Assembly: GCA_963576475.1 (NCBI GenBank)
Contig: OY754978.1
Location: forward strand, 20,645,155-20,709,154
Direction: 5' to 3'
Source: Molanna angustata
Lineage: Eukaryota > Arthropoda > Insecta > Trichoptera > Molannidae
Length of the DNA: 64,000 bases
Part shown: one piece after another, positions 9,431 to 19,659 of the stretch
Layout: the number at the start of each line of letters is the position of its first letter
How positions within the stretch are numbered: the stretch's first letter is position 1
Position numbers and translations under genes: made by a program
Notes under the pieces: generated by a model
Databases searched by the model: none
The model's input: only the letters and a program-made list of their open reading frames with translations
What the model was told of the DNA's origin: nothing

Positions 9431-9868
9431 TATAAAAATAAAATAAAACAAATAACTTTGTTTACTTCTACTACTGTAAACACCTTTCTAGAATACACAG
9501 AAGGAGAATTCGGAGACGCAGAAATTTTACATAGGTGTAATAAGGGGAAAAAATTAGATATTCTAGAATCAATTGAAATAAATAGAGCCCCCAAAAACCA
9601 AATTTTAAATATACAACACCCACCAATAAATTCTCCCCTTTTAAAAATATTAACCACACCTACTATCACCCCCCCCCTCCACCACCCCCCTCTTCATCCG
9701 TCCGCCCGCCTTCAGCGTTAAGTAGTCTGTCATTAGTTTTAAGTTAGTAATAAGTGGTTACTGAGGATGAGCACACGCTCGAAAACGTTATAACCCCTTT
9801 CTTAAATTAAAGGTGTTTACAGTAGTAGAAGTAAACAAACGTTATTTGTTTTATTTTATTTTTATTTA
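9431..9868 (+). mobile_element. Penelope-like element 3' region bounded by inverted repeats
   Basis: Arms of about 58 bp at 9431-9487 and 9809-9868 are near-perfect inverted copies (core TTTACTTCTACTACTGTAAA and its complement). Between them lies a coding tail with a GIY-YIG-endonuclease-like signature. It is followed by CTGAGGATGAGCACACGCTC and GAAAACGTT, the opposed GAGGATG..CGAAA(A)CG(TT) phrase typical after Penelope-like ORFs. Inverted or tandem copies of terminal segments are normal for this class. Reverse transcriptase is absent. Confidence 0.5.
9485..9700 (+). pseudogene. Penelope-like ORF C-terminus (end of GIY-YIG region)
   Basis: The frame reads FLEYTEGEFGDAEILHRCNK, then GKKLDILESIEINR and QILNIQ, ending in a proline-rich tail and a stop near 9721. 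The spacing of ILH, (K/R)G.(K/R)L..LE..EI and LN.Q fits the last part of the Penelope-like endonuclease domain, which nicks target DNA. The catalytic GIY-YIG motif and everything upstream are missing because the copy starts at the left inverted-repeat arm. The longer frame begins at 9341, but bases before 9485 are unlikely to be part of this protein. Confidence 0.5.
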
Positions 9869-9899
9869 AAATGAACTTCTACAAAGTTTCTCACGAAAA

Positions 9900-10315
9900 A
9901 TTCGAAGAATCAATATTTTTCGTTTATTTTTTTACATATTTTTTGTTTATTTTATTTAACATATTTTATACATGTTTTTCATTATTTTTTACATGTTTTT
10001 CACATATTTTTTGTTTATTATTTACATGTTTTTCATAAGTTTTTTACATATTTTTTTGAACGGTTTTTTTTTATTTTTTACATATTTGTTACGTGATTTT
10101 CATTTTTTTATAAGTTTTTTACATATTTTTTAACATGTTTTTTGTTTACTTTTTACATATTATTTACATGTTTTTTGTTTATTTTTTTACATATTTTTCA
10201 ACAGGTATTTTTTTCATATTTTTTACATGTTTTTACTTATTTTTTACATTGTTATTCATTTTTTATTTTAATTTGTTGTTATTTTTTTATTTATTCTGTT
10301 TTTTTTTATATAATA
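9900..10315. repeat. Low-complexity T-rich degenerate repeat
   Basis: Dozens of imperfect units such as TTTTTTACATATTTTTTGTT and ACATGTTTTTCA with no fixed period. The phenylalanine-rich frames here (10135-10335) are by-products of this composition, not genes. Confidence 0.85.
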
Positions 10316-10339
10316 TATGTTTAAAAAGCTTTTAAGCCG

Positions 10340-11030
10340 TAAATTGAAATAAAATAAAATATTATGTTCCTTGAATATGCTCTCTAGTCCTTTTGTACAT
10401 ACATACCTACGTAAATCTTTATCGATATTTAAATTGACAGTCATTAATGCTTGTCCATTGTTGTCAACACATTAATTCCCCGCATTCGATTTTTTCAACA
10501 AACATTTTTATCGACGGTATATTTTAAACAAAGTCTGGAAACTCACTGGCCGCACGCCATCCATGTTTACAATGGTACCTTTGGCTTCGGAACCATATGC
10601 ATTGCGCGATGGCCGTTCATATTATGATCGACCCTCTCTGTTTTAAATACCACGTGCGTACTTACTAATGCACATTATTGTAGCCGATAAAGCAAGCGAA
10701 ATGACGTGTAGGTAGGTAGGTATTAAATTTGACGATCCGTAATGTTGTAATGTGACATGTTCCGCAGTTGCATGTAAGGGACGATGTTTTTGGGATTATA
10801 TTGCCTCATATTATTATCTTCATTCGTTGACCGTTGTGTGTAGGGCTGCCACAAATCTTCGATAGCAATGATAACTCCTCCCCCCATAAAACTATTCATC
10901 ACAAATTATAAAAGGTTTATTACAAAAAAGTAACTAGCAGCTGCCAACTCCACAGTTGGATATGCCTGAGTCTGAAAGGCATGTAGGTAGAAGCTTTGTA
11001 CCTACTGTTGGAGACCACGACCCTCAGATA
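10340..11030. other. Spacer, nothing recognised
   Basis: Less AT-rich than its surroundings at 10540-10640 (ACTGGCCGCACGCCATCCAT, CATTGCGCGATGGCC) but without an open frame or a known repeat. Confidence 0.45.
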
Positions 11031-11165
11031 GTAATCCGTTAAGAGTTAGTAATCCAGTGGTCGCGAGTTCGAATCCTGCTTAGACCGATTTCGTTTACCT
11101 ATAGCACAAGCATTTGTGCTTAATTTTGGGAATGTAGTAAGATGTATATGTACTTGTTTAACAAA
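11030..11165 (+). mobile_element. SINE2 copy
   Basis: AGTAATCCAGTGGTCGCGAG, TTCGAATCCTGC, CGATTTCGTTTACCTATAGC and CATTTGTGCTTAATTTTGGG follow the 38066-38210 copy in order. The B box (GAGTTCGAATCC) is better preserved here. An A-rich stretch follows at 11165. Confidence 0.75.
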
Positions 11166-11230
11166 AACGCAATAAAAAAAAAACAAAAAAAAAATCAAAT
11201 TCTAAAATCAATTAATTCGCTTTTTTAAGG

Positions 11231-11430
11231 CAGATATGTCCCGTTGTACATGGACTTCTGGCAGCCCTATTTGTGTATCTATTACTCTGATGTCTGCTGT
11301 ATATATTTTTTTGTCCTAAATTCAAACGCGGTGTACAAAATCTGGATATGTCCCGTTGTAGGTACTTGGACGTCTGGCAGCCCTAGTTGTATAGCTATTA
11401 CTCTGATGTCTGATGTATATATTTTTTTGT
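11231..11430 (+). repeat. Tandem duplication, about 112-bp period
   Basis: Both units carry ATATGTCCCGTTGTA, TCTGGCAGCCCTA and ATTACTCTGATGTCTG then TGTATATATTTTTTTGTC. They differ by about ten substitutions and a small insertion, so the duplication is not recent. Copy 1 is about 11231-11320 and copy 2 about 11343-11430. No coding function is apparent. Confidence 0.8.
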
Positions 11431-12042
11431 CAGCCAACAGTCTAATGGCGTGTTATTGGAGTGATAAAATAATAACGAAGCGTGAAGACACAAAACCCCG
11501 CATATATATTTATTAGGCTTACGGCTACATTTACTGCCTGGTACATGTTTATGTTTCTATGCACAACTTAATAGGAACGATCTTACCATTAGCTTTTACT
11601 AAACATCTTAGTTTATTGTAATTACCTTCTTTGTTTGATAGTCTCCACAACGAAGAGCATCTTCTGAGCTTTCAAGGCTTATTGACAATAATACGGTCAA
11701 TTTGGTGAGCGGCGAACCTTGAGCAACTTATTCTGCATGACTCGAATGGTTCCCATAAGTTTCTTCGATGTCCCTTTATTCATAAAAATCACCCATGCAG
11801 TGGTCATTCTATAACTACTGTTTCCTTAAAATCAGCTCGATTTAGCACTTTAAGTGCAGTATCTGCTAAGCCTACGAGTAATACAGACAATCATGTTTTT
11901 CTTGTGTTTTTTCAGAGCTCTGCAGCACGGAAGGTGGTAGAGTATGAACATATATTTTCAACATTCTGCATCTTTTTGTTCACTACTTATGTAACAGTCT
12001 ATTTATCGTGATTCATTTCTTTCTTTCCCGTTTTTTTTTTCG
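11431..12042. other. Spacer, nothing recognised
   Basis: No repeat family member, open frame or RNA-like fold seen. Confidence 0.45.
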
Positions 12043-12150
12043 AAAAGCTCGGGCAACTAACAGGTACTATGTCAAATAATAATTTAACATGCACCCAATA
12101 ACAAGTTGCCGCATTCTGGTGATTTTGTGATTTTGGTGATCGTATTTGTC
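12043..12150 (-). mobile_element. SINE1 body fragment
   Basis: CGGGCAACTAACAGGTACTA, CATGCACCCAATAACAAGTT and GCCGCATTCTGGTG are the reverse complement of the SINE1 body at 4295-4360. No tRNA head is attached. Confidence 0.75.
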
Positions 12151-12369
12151 GACAATATGATTCACCATGCTCACAACACGTGGTTGGTGTAGATATTTTT
12201 AATAGTTCATTAAAATCCTTCAAACAAAATAAAACATCGAACATAGTAATATTTAAAGATTACTTTTCTTACCATATCAACTTTTCATGATAGCAACTGG
12301 AATACCGTAACATTATGTGATATTTTAACCGTTGCAACAACAATCATTTATTAATAACAATAAAATTAC

Positions 12370-12440
12370 TTTGTATTAACCACTTTTTATTAGAACCAAG
12401 TCTACATGTTTCAAGAACAATGTTCTCTTCCTCGGGACAC
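12370..12440 (-). mobile_element. Possible Penelope-like 3' end
   Basis: On the minus strand: GTCCCGAGGAAGAGAACATT, GTTCTTGAAACATGTAGAC and then TAATAAAAAGTGG. The GAGGAAGA..CGAAAC-like phrase plus a short AT tail resembles the region after Penelope-like ORFs (compare 9755-9795). No coding remnant supports it. Confidence 0.35.
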
Positions 12441-12689
12441 TTAGTGAACTAGTTAACAAATTTTAAAAATAATAATACAACAATAATTTAAAAACAATAA
12501 TTTATACCTACCTGTTAATTGTTTCAATATTCTTATTTTAATGTGTATGTATAGTGACGTTTTTGACATGTTAATATGAAGCAAGCTGTGAACGCGTTTA
12601 ATTGTAGGGTAAACGAGATTATTTTTTAATGTATTTTGCATATATTTTTTGTTAATTCCCTGTGCGTGTCCCTTAATGAAATAAAATAA

Positions 12690-12810
12690 AATAAATTTAC
12701 GATATTTATCGTATCACAGATCCAGACAAATAAAAAACTGTGTCTCCATCGGGAATCGAATCCGGGGCCTTTCGCTCAAGATACCCAACCCACTGACCCA
12801 TGACGGTTGT
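12690..12810 (-). mobile_element. SINE1 copy, tRNA-like head
   Basis: On the minus strand: GGGTCAGTGGGTTGGGTATC, then the B box GATTCGATTCC, GATGGAGACACAGTTTTTT and GTCTGGATCTGTGATACGAT. This tracks 4156-4270 closely. The body beyond this point is missing. Confidence 0.7.
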
Positions 12811-12992
12811 CACGAAGATTTATCTTGATAAACGGGATTAGTCTCTGAAAATTTGTTATATTCAAACTTTCGAGGGAGGGTAACCTAACATTATTAAAAA
12901 ATGCAATATTCAGAAAGGTTCGATTGTAAATAACATTCTGTTCAAAATATTAACTAACGACAAATCCAGAAACATATTATTTTTGTTATCTT

Positions 12993-13799
12993 GTAAGTAT
13001 GGTATATGAAGGATGTATATAGAATGGACTTAGGATGAATGCCAGCAAATCAAAGACAATGGTCTTTGAAAAGAGTGAAAGCAGAACAGCGTGTAAAATA
13101 AAAGTAGAGAACGAATGGCTCGAGCAAGTCGACGAATATGTATACTTGGGAAGCATATTACAAAGGAACGGACGACTCGATAAAGAGATCGAAAGAAGAG
13201 TTATGGCAGGAAACAGAGTGAATGGAGCACTAAGACCAATTATGAATGATCGCAACATATCAAAGGATGCCAAAGTTGCCATTCATAACGCCATCGTAAT
13301 GCCAACCTTGACGTATGAAACCTGGACATGGCAGAAGACGCATGAAAGTAGAATAAATGCAGTTGAAATGAGATCGTTAAGAATGATTTGTAATAGAACG
13401 ATGTATGACCGGGTAAGAAACGAGGATATAAGGAAAGAATGTTAGATGAAGAAAGATGTCATTACAAGAATGAAATTGAACACAATTAATGAGATGGTTT
13501 GGTCACATGGGGAGAATGAATGAGGGGCGCCTGACATAATAGAGAAAATATACAGAGCGGAAAGGAATGGAATGAGAGGTCGGGGACGGCCAAGAAAAGG
13601 GATGGCACGACCATGTGAACGAAATTTTGAAAGACGTAATAGTTAGAAGTGTGAGCAATAGACGAACATGTATGAGACGATGCATGAATGTGGATGAGGC
13701 GAGGGATGCGTGCCAGATAAAAAGATGTGGCGCTCGGTTCTCTCTGCCTACCCCGCAAGGGACATGGCGTGATGGTGTGTATGTATGTATGTATGTATG
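12993..13799 (+). mobile_element. LINE-A copy 1, 5'-truncated
   Basis: This is the 3' part of a non-LTR retrotransposon of the same family as 45597-46942 (shared EQVDEYVYLGS, IHNAIV.PT, TW.WQKTHES.INAVEMRSL). It ends with CTACCCCGCAAGGGACATGG, CGTGATGG and a GTAT repeat tail. Flanking TTTGTTATCTT (12982-12992) and TTTGTTTTCTT (13800-13810) form a possible 11-bp target duplication with one difference. It starts inside the reverse transcriptase after the YADD region. Confidence 0.75.
12994..13780 (+). pseudogene. LINE-A reverse transcriptase C-terminal region
   Basis: One frame (13035-13445) runs from MNASKSKTMVFEKSESRTAC through QVDEYVYLGSILQRNGRLDK to MYDRVRNEDIRKEC. This is the thumb and connection region that follows the polymerase core in LINE reverse transcriptases. 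After the stop at 13443 the match continues in shifted frames (RGRGRPRKG near 13577, WRSVLSAYPARDMA near 13727). At least one nonsense change and two frameshifts are therefore present. The catalytic YADD core is missing through 5' truncation. Confidence 0.75.
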
Positions 13800-13810
13800 T
13801 TTGTTTTCTT

Positions 13811-14469
13811 CTAGAAGCCATTTAAAATAATAAATAAACACTTAGACAATGTACAGTAGTACGGTATACAGTATTTAAAAAAATAAAAAAAACATATTCT
13901 AGTAAGACATCGATATTTTGGAATACAAAGTTATTTTGTAAACGTATTTTTTCTTTCACTTTGTGTGTATTATATTAAGTACGTTATTGTCCCAATAAAT
14001 GAAAGACTAAATTATTATCGTCTAGATAATTTAGTGTTGGTCACACCTCACCCGTTTTAAAATTGCAACACGATGATGCAATACAAGTGTCATAGCTGTA
14101 AATAACTATATTTTTATATGGTTACGTGATAACAACGTAGATATGGTCGTAGGGTTTTATTATTTGTAATACACATGTACAAATTATTTGTAGTTGACAG
14201 TTTAGAAATAAATACAGAATATCATGAATAAGAATCCAGAACTATATAGATATATTATATGAGATTGCTTCAGACGTGTATCGCCTACAAGTGTTGATTA
14301 ACATGCCAAATCAAAATAGGGTGCATATATTTTAAGATGTTTTAGTTACAGTTTTTCTCTTAGCTTTATTTATTATTTTTATTACTCTTTTGTACATAAT
14401 ATGAATAGCGGAGTGTTGAAAAATTTTAAGCACATTTTCTACGTCGATTTCTCATCAATTATAATTAAA
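13811..14469. other. AT-rich spacer
   Basis: No gene or repeat family member recognised. Confidence 0.45.
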
Positions 14470-14481
14470 AGAGTGCTCACT

Positions 14482-15582
14482 GTTCTTCCCCCACCACCAC
14501 CCGTTCTGCTTATGGGGACTAATAACGGCCCCTTGCAAAACTCTGAAAGAACACAAAGAACATATGAAGAGTCCGGAGAACTCTAAAACCTTGCAGACAC
14601 TGCACTTAATGTGCCAAAGAGAGCTAATCATGTTGAAACAACTGGCTCACTGCTCAGTGATAGTGAAGATAATAGTGCACCGAATTTAAGACAGAAAGTC
14701 TTGAAAGCCCTAAAATTGCTCTTCGTGGCTACAAGGTCCGCATGTCCAATGGGTCCAAAGAAATTCCCTCGGACATCGTCGTAAAGTTCTCGTCGGAAAG
14801 TTGACACGGAGAAGTTAGTGCATTCCCATAGGATATGCTCAGAAGTCTGTTCAGGGTTATCACAAAGCTGACATGAGGACGAATCGGATAAGTGAAAACG
14901 AAAGAGATAGCTTTTGAAACTGCCGTGTCCAGTAAGGAATTGCGTGGTCCAATAATCGGGAACAATCCACGAGGATAAAATTCGAGTCCTCACATCGGGA
15001 AGAAATAAAAATGTCAGTCTGCCCACGGAAGAAGAGGACCAGCGACGTTGCCAAGCATCTAAAAGAGAACTCCGGGCCAAGTTCTCGATCTCTCCACGAA
15101 CTGTGGGTAAATTAACAGGTGGGAGAGAAGCACCACCCAAAATTGAGCTTCGGCCTCTATACAGGTTGTGAATAGAAGCTCGTCGCTGTGTTTCCAGATC
15201 AAGGGGAGCCATACCTGTGAGAATAGAAAGTGTGTCAGTAGCGCAGGTTCTGTAAGCCTTTGCTAAAGCTATTAGTGCGAAGCGCTGTCCAGAAAGCAGC
15301 AGACGTCTAATGTATTGGGTTTCACAACGATGAGCCCAACAAGGAGCGGCATAACACATAATACTCAGAAAGGTAGCGTTGTAAAACAGTCTTGCTACTG
15401 GAAATTTAAGGCCCCAACTAGCTCGAGCAAGACGTGAAATCTTTTGAAAGGCTATTTTTGCACTATCGGATACAGCACGAACATGGTATTGGAAAGTAAG
15501 GCCTCTATCTAGTGTAACACCCAAAACTTTGACCCTATCCTTAAATATTACACGCGTATTGATAAATTTGATGGAGGGAGGG
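14482..15582 (-). mobile_element. R1-clade LINE, 5'-truncated copy with 12-bp TSD
   Basis: Identical 12-bp duplications AGAGTGCTCACT lie at 14470-14481 and 15583-15594. The 3' end on the minus strand carries GGGGCCGTTATTAGTCCCCA and a GGTGGTGGGGG terminus. This matches the full-length element at 29689-34866 (GGGGCCGATTACAGTCCCCA, GGTGGTGGGAG). Only the last 1.1 kb was inserted, as expected of incomplete target-primed reverse transcription. The protein differs from the full-length copy at many positions, so the two are separate lineages of the same family. Confidence 0.9.
14628..15582 (-). pseudogene. R1-clade ORF2 C-terminal part, frame still open
   Basis: About 318 codons with no stop, starting at the truncation junction rather than at a start codon. 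Landmarks: VLGVTLDRGLTFQYHVRAV near the N-terminus, then LLLSGQRFALIALAKAYRT, ILTGMAPLDLE..RRASIHNL, FLTGHGSFKSYLFRF and the zinc-knuckle-like CQLCDNPEQTSEHILWEC (C-x2-C-x8-H-x4-C) near the end. These correspond to the region after the polymerase in 29946-33116. The first four codons read through target-duplication DNA. It has no endonuclease or polymerase core, so no activity is expected. Confidence 0.85.
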
Positions 15583-16432
15583 AGAGTGCTCACTATGAGT
15601 TTCGTGCTGATGTTTTTGTGTGTAAGGCGTATTACGTATGACGCGTGTTGTTTTATGATTTTCGCATTGTACCTACATTCCTCATGATACCAACAAATAA
15701 TTAAATAATATTAAAAATAAATCAATTTAAATATTTAAAATTACGAAACCGTGACTCTTCAGTAGACTCCTTATATGTCGAAGTGAATTATGTTTTTTAA
15801 TAAATTGATTCCTAAAATATTTTCTGGCTTGATTATTTATTACATCATAAAATTTCATTTTGATTGACATGTTCTCAGAAAAAAAAATATTGGAGTAAGA
15901 AATATTAGGAATAACTAGTGTGGAGGTCTGTCCTTTTTTCCTACCCCGAATATGTGTGTACATATGTTTGGAGTATGTATGTATGTATGTATCAAACTAT
16001 TGTGTCCCCGAAGATATTGTGTAGTGAATACTGCCATTCAAATTGTATGAAACCATACAATTACAAAAATTGTTAAATAAGTGTGAAATGTATGTATTCT
16101 TTGATAGAAAATATTTTTTAGTTGGGGTTTTCGGCGTTTTTCGCATATAAACACATAAATTTGTTGAAATAAATATTTGTTTCTTAATATTAAAAGTTTG
16201 AGAAACCCTGGAAGTATTTAGTAAGAACGAATTTGAGATTTCGTATATTTCTATATTTATAAAACTTTTCAAGCATTTATGGTTTTTGAGATATATGGAA
16301 CAACGCAATAAAAATTCAAATGTTTATTACCCCTGACTGGAACGTAATTTTTTTGAGTATAAATGTTTTTTTTCTTAATTTTCTGAAAATTGAGGCCTTG
16401 AGCATAAAGCAGACCAAAATTTAAGGGAAACA

Positions 16433-16455
16433 CACACACCCTCACACACACACAC

Positions 16456-16524
<69 letters not shown>

Positions 16525-16589
16525 CACACACCTTCACACACACATACACACACACACACCTACACACACACACACACATACACACACAC

Positions 16590-16626
<37 letters not shown>

Positions 16627-16662
16627 CACACACACACACCCTCACACACACACACACACACA
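16433..16662. repeat. CA microsatellite
   Basis: About 230 bp of CA repeats interrupted by CCTA/CCCTCA units. It sits at the same internal position as the arrays in family A copies 3 and 4. Confidence 0.95.
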
Positions 16663-16737
16663 TTAAATTCTCTTCTACGAATTCCGAATTCATCCATATT
16701 TTTTATTTCCATGCATTGCATCAATATAAAATTTTTA

Positions 16738-16975
16738 ACAAATACATAAGAATTAAATAAACAAATTAACACAAACAAATAAACTCAGACATGGAACTAA
16801 AATAAAGATATAAAATTTACAAATACATAAGAATGACATATACAAATTGTCACAAACAAATAAACTTAGACATGGAACTAAAATAAAAATATATTAAATT
16901 ACAAATACATAAGAATTAAATAATAAAAAAAAGTAATACAGACAAACAAATTCAGACATGGCACCGAGTTCATCC
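16738..16975 (+). repeat. Tandem array, three units of about 82 bp
   Basis: Units start ACAAATACATAAGAAT at 16738, 16819 and 16901. Each contains CAAACAAATAAACT.AGACAT, then GGAACTAAAATAAA in the first two units, with the third unit degenerate. TTCATCCATAT flanks the array on both sides (about 16690 and 16969). Confidence 0.85.
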
Positions 16976-17600
16976 ATATATAGAAGCGTCTAATTTTATG
17001 TTTATTGACATCCATGTTAAAAATCCAAATAATGTAGACCTGGCCATACAAAATCTCACGGATTTTGGCTAGAAAATTTTGTCGATCTGTTAAGAAAAAT
17101 AAATTCTCTTGAACAAATCGACAGTTCGATTAGGTATATTGAGTGTGTTTAAACGAACAAATTATGATAATCCCAAATTAAATAATATTTGTTTGGTCAC
17201 AGTACAAAGCTGTATTGCGAATTTACAAAAGTTTTGCGAGACCAAAAATGATATTCAGAATTCGAGGCATGTGTCTCCTTTAATTTTATTCGTCTCCATA
17301 GTGCAATATGACTTTCTTGGTTATGTGGAACAAAGTTTGTTGAATTGTTATATTTTGTTTGATGCCCTTAAAGGGGATTTGGTCGGGATCTCTTCTTCCA
17401 CCATCTTTGCATAACATTATGATACGGAGACATTCGCTACCTACTATTATTATGTACATCCCTTATTTCAAGGAAATTGGATCGAGTAGAAAACTTTTCA
17501 ACTAGTACCAAATAAAATGATCCAGACACACGTCCCTTATAGTTGACGATTATTTTATGCTGATAAAATTATACGAGACATACCTACTTAGTTCAAATTA

Positions 17601-17860
17601 TATTGAAGCTTAGCTTCTTCATCTTCTTTCTTTTTTCTTGGTCTGTTTCTCTGTTTTGTTCCAGCATCAATTTCCCTCTTGGAACCTGGATCGTCCGGTC
17701 CTTCCATCTCTTCGGAGGAGTCTTGGAGCTCTGCCTCCTCAGGGGAGTTTATATCTAACGGTTTTTCCCTGACAATCCCATCTTACGACATTCTCGAATT
17801 TGCATATCCTTCAAATCTCTGTTTTTCGTATTCTTTTACTAGTTGATGTAATTATCGAAG
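17601..17860 (-). pseudogene. Unassigned coding-like remnant, acidic/basic tail
   Basis: One minus-strand frame reads LVKEYEKQRFEGYANSRMS, a TAA, then DGIVREKPLDINSPEEAELQ, DSSEEMEGPDDPGSK and QRNRPRKKKEDEEAK to a stop near 17601. The strongly biased charge pattern and the continuity of the frame on both sides of the TAA suggest former coding sequence. I do not recognise the family. It could be the C-terminus of a host protein retrocopy or of a transposon ORF. Confidence 0.3.
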
Positions 17861-17954
17861 ATTTAATGGATACAACACAATGACGAATAGTCATATTTAT
17901 GATACTTCCGATGTTAATCGTCTCCCAAATACACACAGGAAAAAATACAAAACA

Positions 17955-18020
17955 TAACACATTTAAAAACTGCGTCTGCACTGGGTATGGAACCTAGAAC
18001 TTTCGGCTCTGAAATGAAAC
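17955..18020 (-). mobile_element. SINE1 head, degenerate
   Basis: On the minus strand: CCGAAAGTTCTAGGTTCCAT then ACCCAGTGCAGACGCAGTTT, tracking the B-box region and the following ACAGTTTTT of SINE1 with several changes. Confidence 0.5.
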
Positions 18021-18640
18021 ATATTACATCTTCTTCTTCATCGTTTTCATTTGACCTGTTTGTGAATGTGGACTATCCTGGTAGGAGGGGGTCCAACTGT
18101 CCTTATTTATATCTTTTTGGAGGTCTTGCGGATACATCTAACACACTTGACATTATTATTTAGAAGACACGTACCTTCTTAATATTCTGGAGTCATTGTC
18201 CCAGGTTCATATTTTTGATTTGAAAAATTTATAAATTTGAGTTAAGTAACTATATAAATTTGTTTACAGTTCGTTTTGGTCACACAATCTTTGGTCGATT
18301 CTGAAGTTTTCGAGTTGAAAGGACGAAAATTAGAAAATAATTTACAAAAGAAACAAAATCTATTTATTCTAGTATATAAACAAAAATAGATTTTTTAATA
18401 AAAAAACGTTTAAATAGACCTGTTTCATATAAACATTCACCACTATATATAAACATTCGTAACTACATCTGATTTATTACAATCATGGCTTGCCTCGGAA
18501 AAAAAAACGCTCGAATGTGTTTGCCGGTTGTTCCTTTTTATTGGAATGTCTGTTTTGTTCAGGATTCCATGTTTGTCGCAATAAAATAAGATCTCTTACC
18601 GGCGATAACGATTGAGATTAAATGCTTCAAAGGTGAGTAC
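18021..18640. other. AT-rich spacer
   Basis: Nothing recognised. A run of TATAAACATTC repeats twice near 18430-18460. Confidence 0.4.
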
Positions 18641-18837
18641 AGGATGCACCTAGTTAATACCCGAGGAAAGAATCTCGCTCGATGAAAACGTCTAGTGTGA
18701 ACAGGAAAAAATCATAGTCTTTAGAATTGAATTTTTTGCATTCATTGGATGTGAAAACAGGTGAGCTTCTTGTAAGTATTTGCAATAATAAATTATTCGC
18801 ATTAAGTAATGTCAAGGTTCTACAAACAAATAAATTT

Positions 18838-18905
18838 GCCGACCGCCGTGGCATAGTGGAAAATCTTTTGACTCCTGTGCCGGAGTCCTGTATTCTTACT
18901 GAGCT
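18838..18905 (+). mobile_element. SINE3 head, degenerate
   Basis: GCCGACCGCCGTGGCATAGT then GGAGTCCTG aligns with the tRNA-like head of SINE3 on the minus strand at 37904-37975 (GCCGACCGCCGTGGCACAGT, GGCGTCCTGG). The B box is lost. Confidence 0.55.
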
Positions 18906-18906
18906 A

Positions 18907-19276
18907 TAGTAGTTATGAATAAATGCAAGAGCGGTCTTGCACATCAGTTCTTGGTCTTGGTCATGCATTTACATATGGAGTCCTGGTCTTGTATACTCAA
19001 TTGAGTCTTGATCTTGCAAATCCAGTCTTGGTCTTTATCTTGAATACTCAGTCTTGGTATTGTAGGTCTTTCAACATTTTTTTTTTATTTTTCCGGTAAA
19101 ATTCAGTTATTATAATTAAACATCACAAAAAACACCAATTTATACGTAGATTATATTTTAGAGACCGCAAGACTATTGTATTAAGTCTAACAAGACTTTT
19201 GCTTTTACAGTGGTCTTGCACCCCCTAGTATTAGTCTTGGTCTTGCAGCGACACACGTGGTCTTCTATTCGTCATT
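18907..19276. mobile_element. Candidate non-autonomous DNA element with GTCTTGG subterminal repeats
   Basis: The motif (G/A)GTCTTGG(T)CTTG recurs many times at both ends (about 18930-19070 and 19160-19262) but not in the middle. TTACTGAGCTA (18896-18906) and TTACTGAACTA (19275-19285) flank it and could be a target duplication with one difference. Inverted ends are only weakly alike (AGTTATGAATAAAT against AGTAATGACGAATA). The superfamily is not determinable. Confidence 0.35.
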
Positions 19277-19324
19277 ACTGAACTACGAGGGTCGACTTAG
19301 AGAACCCGACAAAGAACGAAGTTT

Positions 19325-19420
19325 TAGTTTGAGATCACAATATAAAACATGTGATTTCACTGGGAACCGAACCCGAAATGAACATTGAACAGTCCAGGAA
19401 TCAGGTTATTATCATAAAAA
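19325..19420 (-). mobile_element. tRNA-like SINE head, degenerate
   Basis: CACTGGGAACCGAACCCGAA is a reverse-oriented B box in the setting seen in the other SINE heads of this window. A second isolated one (GCTGGGAATCGAACCCAGG) lies at 19605-19623. Neither has a recognisable body. Confidence 0.4.
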
Positions 19421-19659
19421 TGAACACGTGCTTGAACTCGGTGCAAGTAATGAGTTTGTTGCTAAACGACAATTCCTTCCAACTATCCGGTAAAACTACA
19501 TCAGAGAATCAAAAATTAATTAGGTAGGTAATATTTTATTCTATTTCTCTTCATGTTAGTTACTTTGTTAAAATTAAACAACCTGAGGTTTTGTTATATT
19601 AATTAGCTGGGAATCGAACCCAGGTCTCCAGCGCAAAATCAAATGAATTAGGGACGACT

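Larger units (their letters stand above)
15905..17130 (+). repeat. Family A repeat, copy 2
   Basis: Shares with copy 4 (42283-43430) the sequence GGAGGTC.GTCCTTT, GAGTATGTATGTATG, TTTGAGAAACCCTGGAA, TATGGTTT.TGAGATAT and ACCCCTGACTG. It then has a CA microsatellite, TCTACGAATTCCGAATTCAT and, near the end, CAAATCGACAGTT (17114-17126). An extra tandem array at 16738-16975 interrupts the 3' half. No coding capacity; the frames through the CA run are artefacts. Confidence 0.7.

Noticed and set aside
10135..10335. Phenylalanine-rich frames resembling membrane proteins
   Set aside because: They come from the T-rich degenerate repeat; the hydrophobicity is only a consequence of TTT codons.
16442..16778. 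Open frames rich in Cys-Val on the minus strand
   Set aside because: They are translations of the CA/TG microsatellite (the same at 43000-43227) and have no non-repeat coding support.
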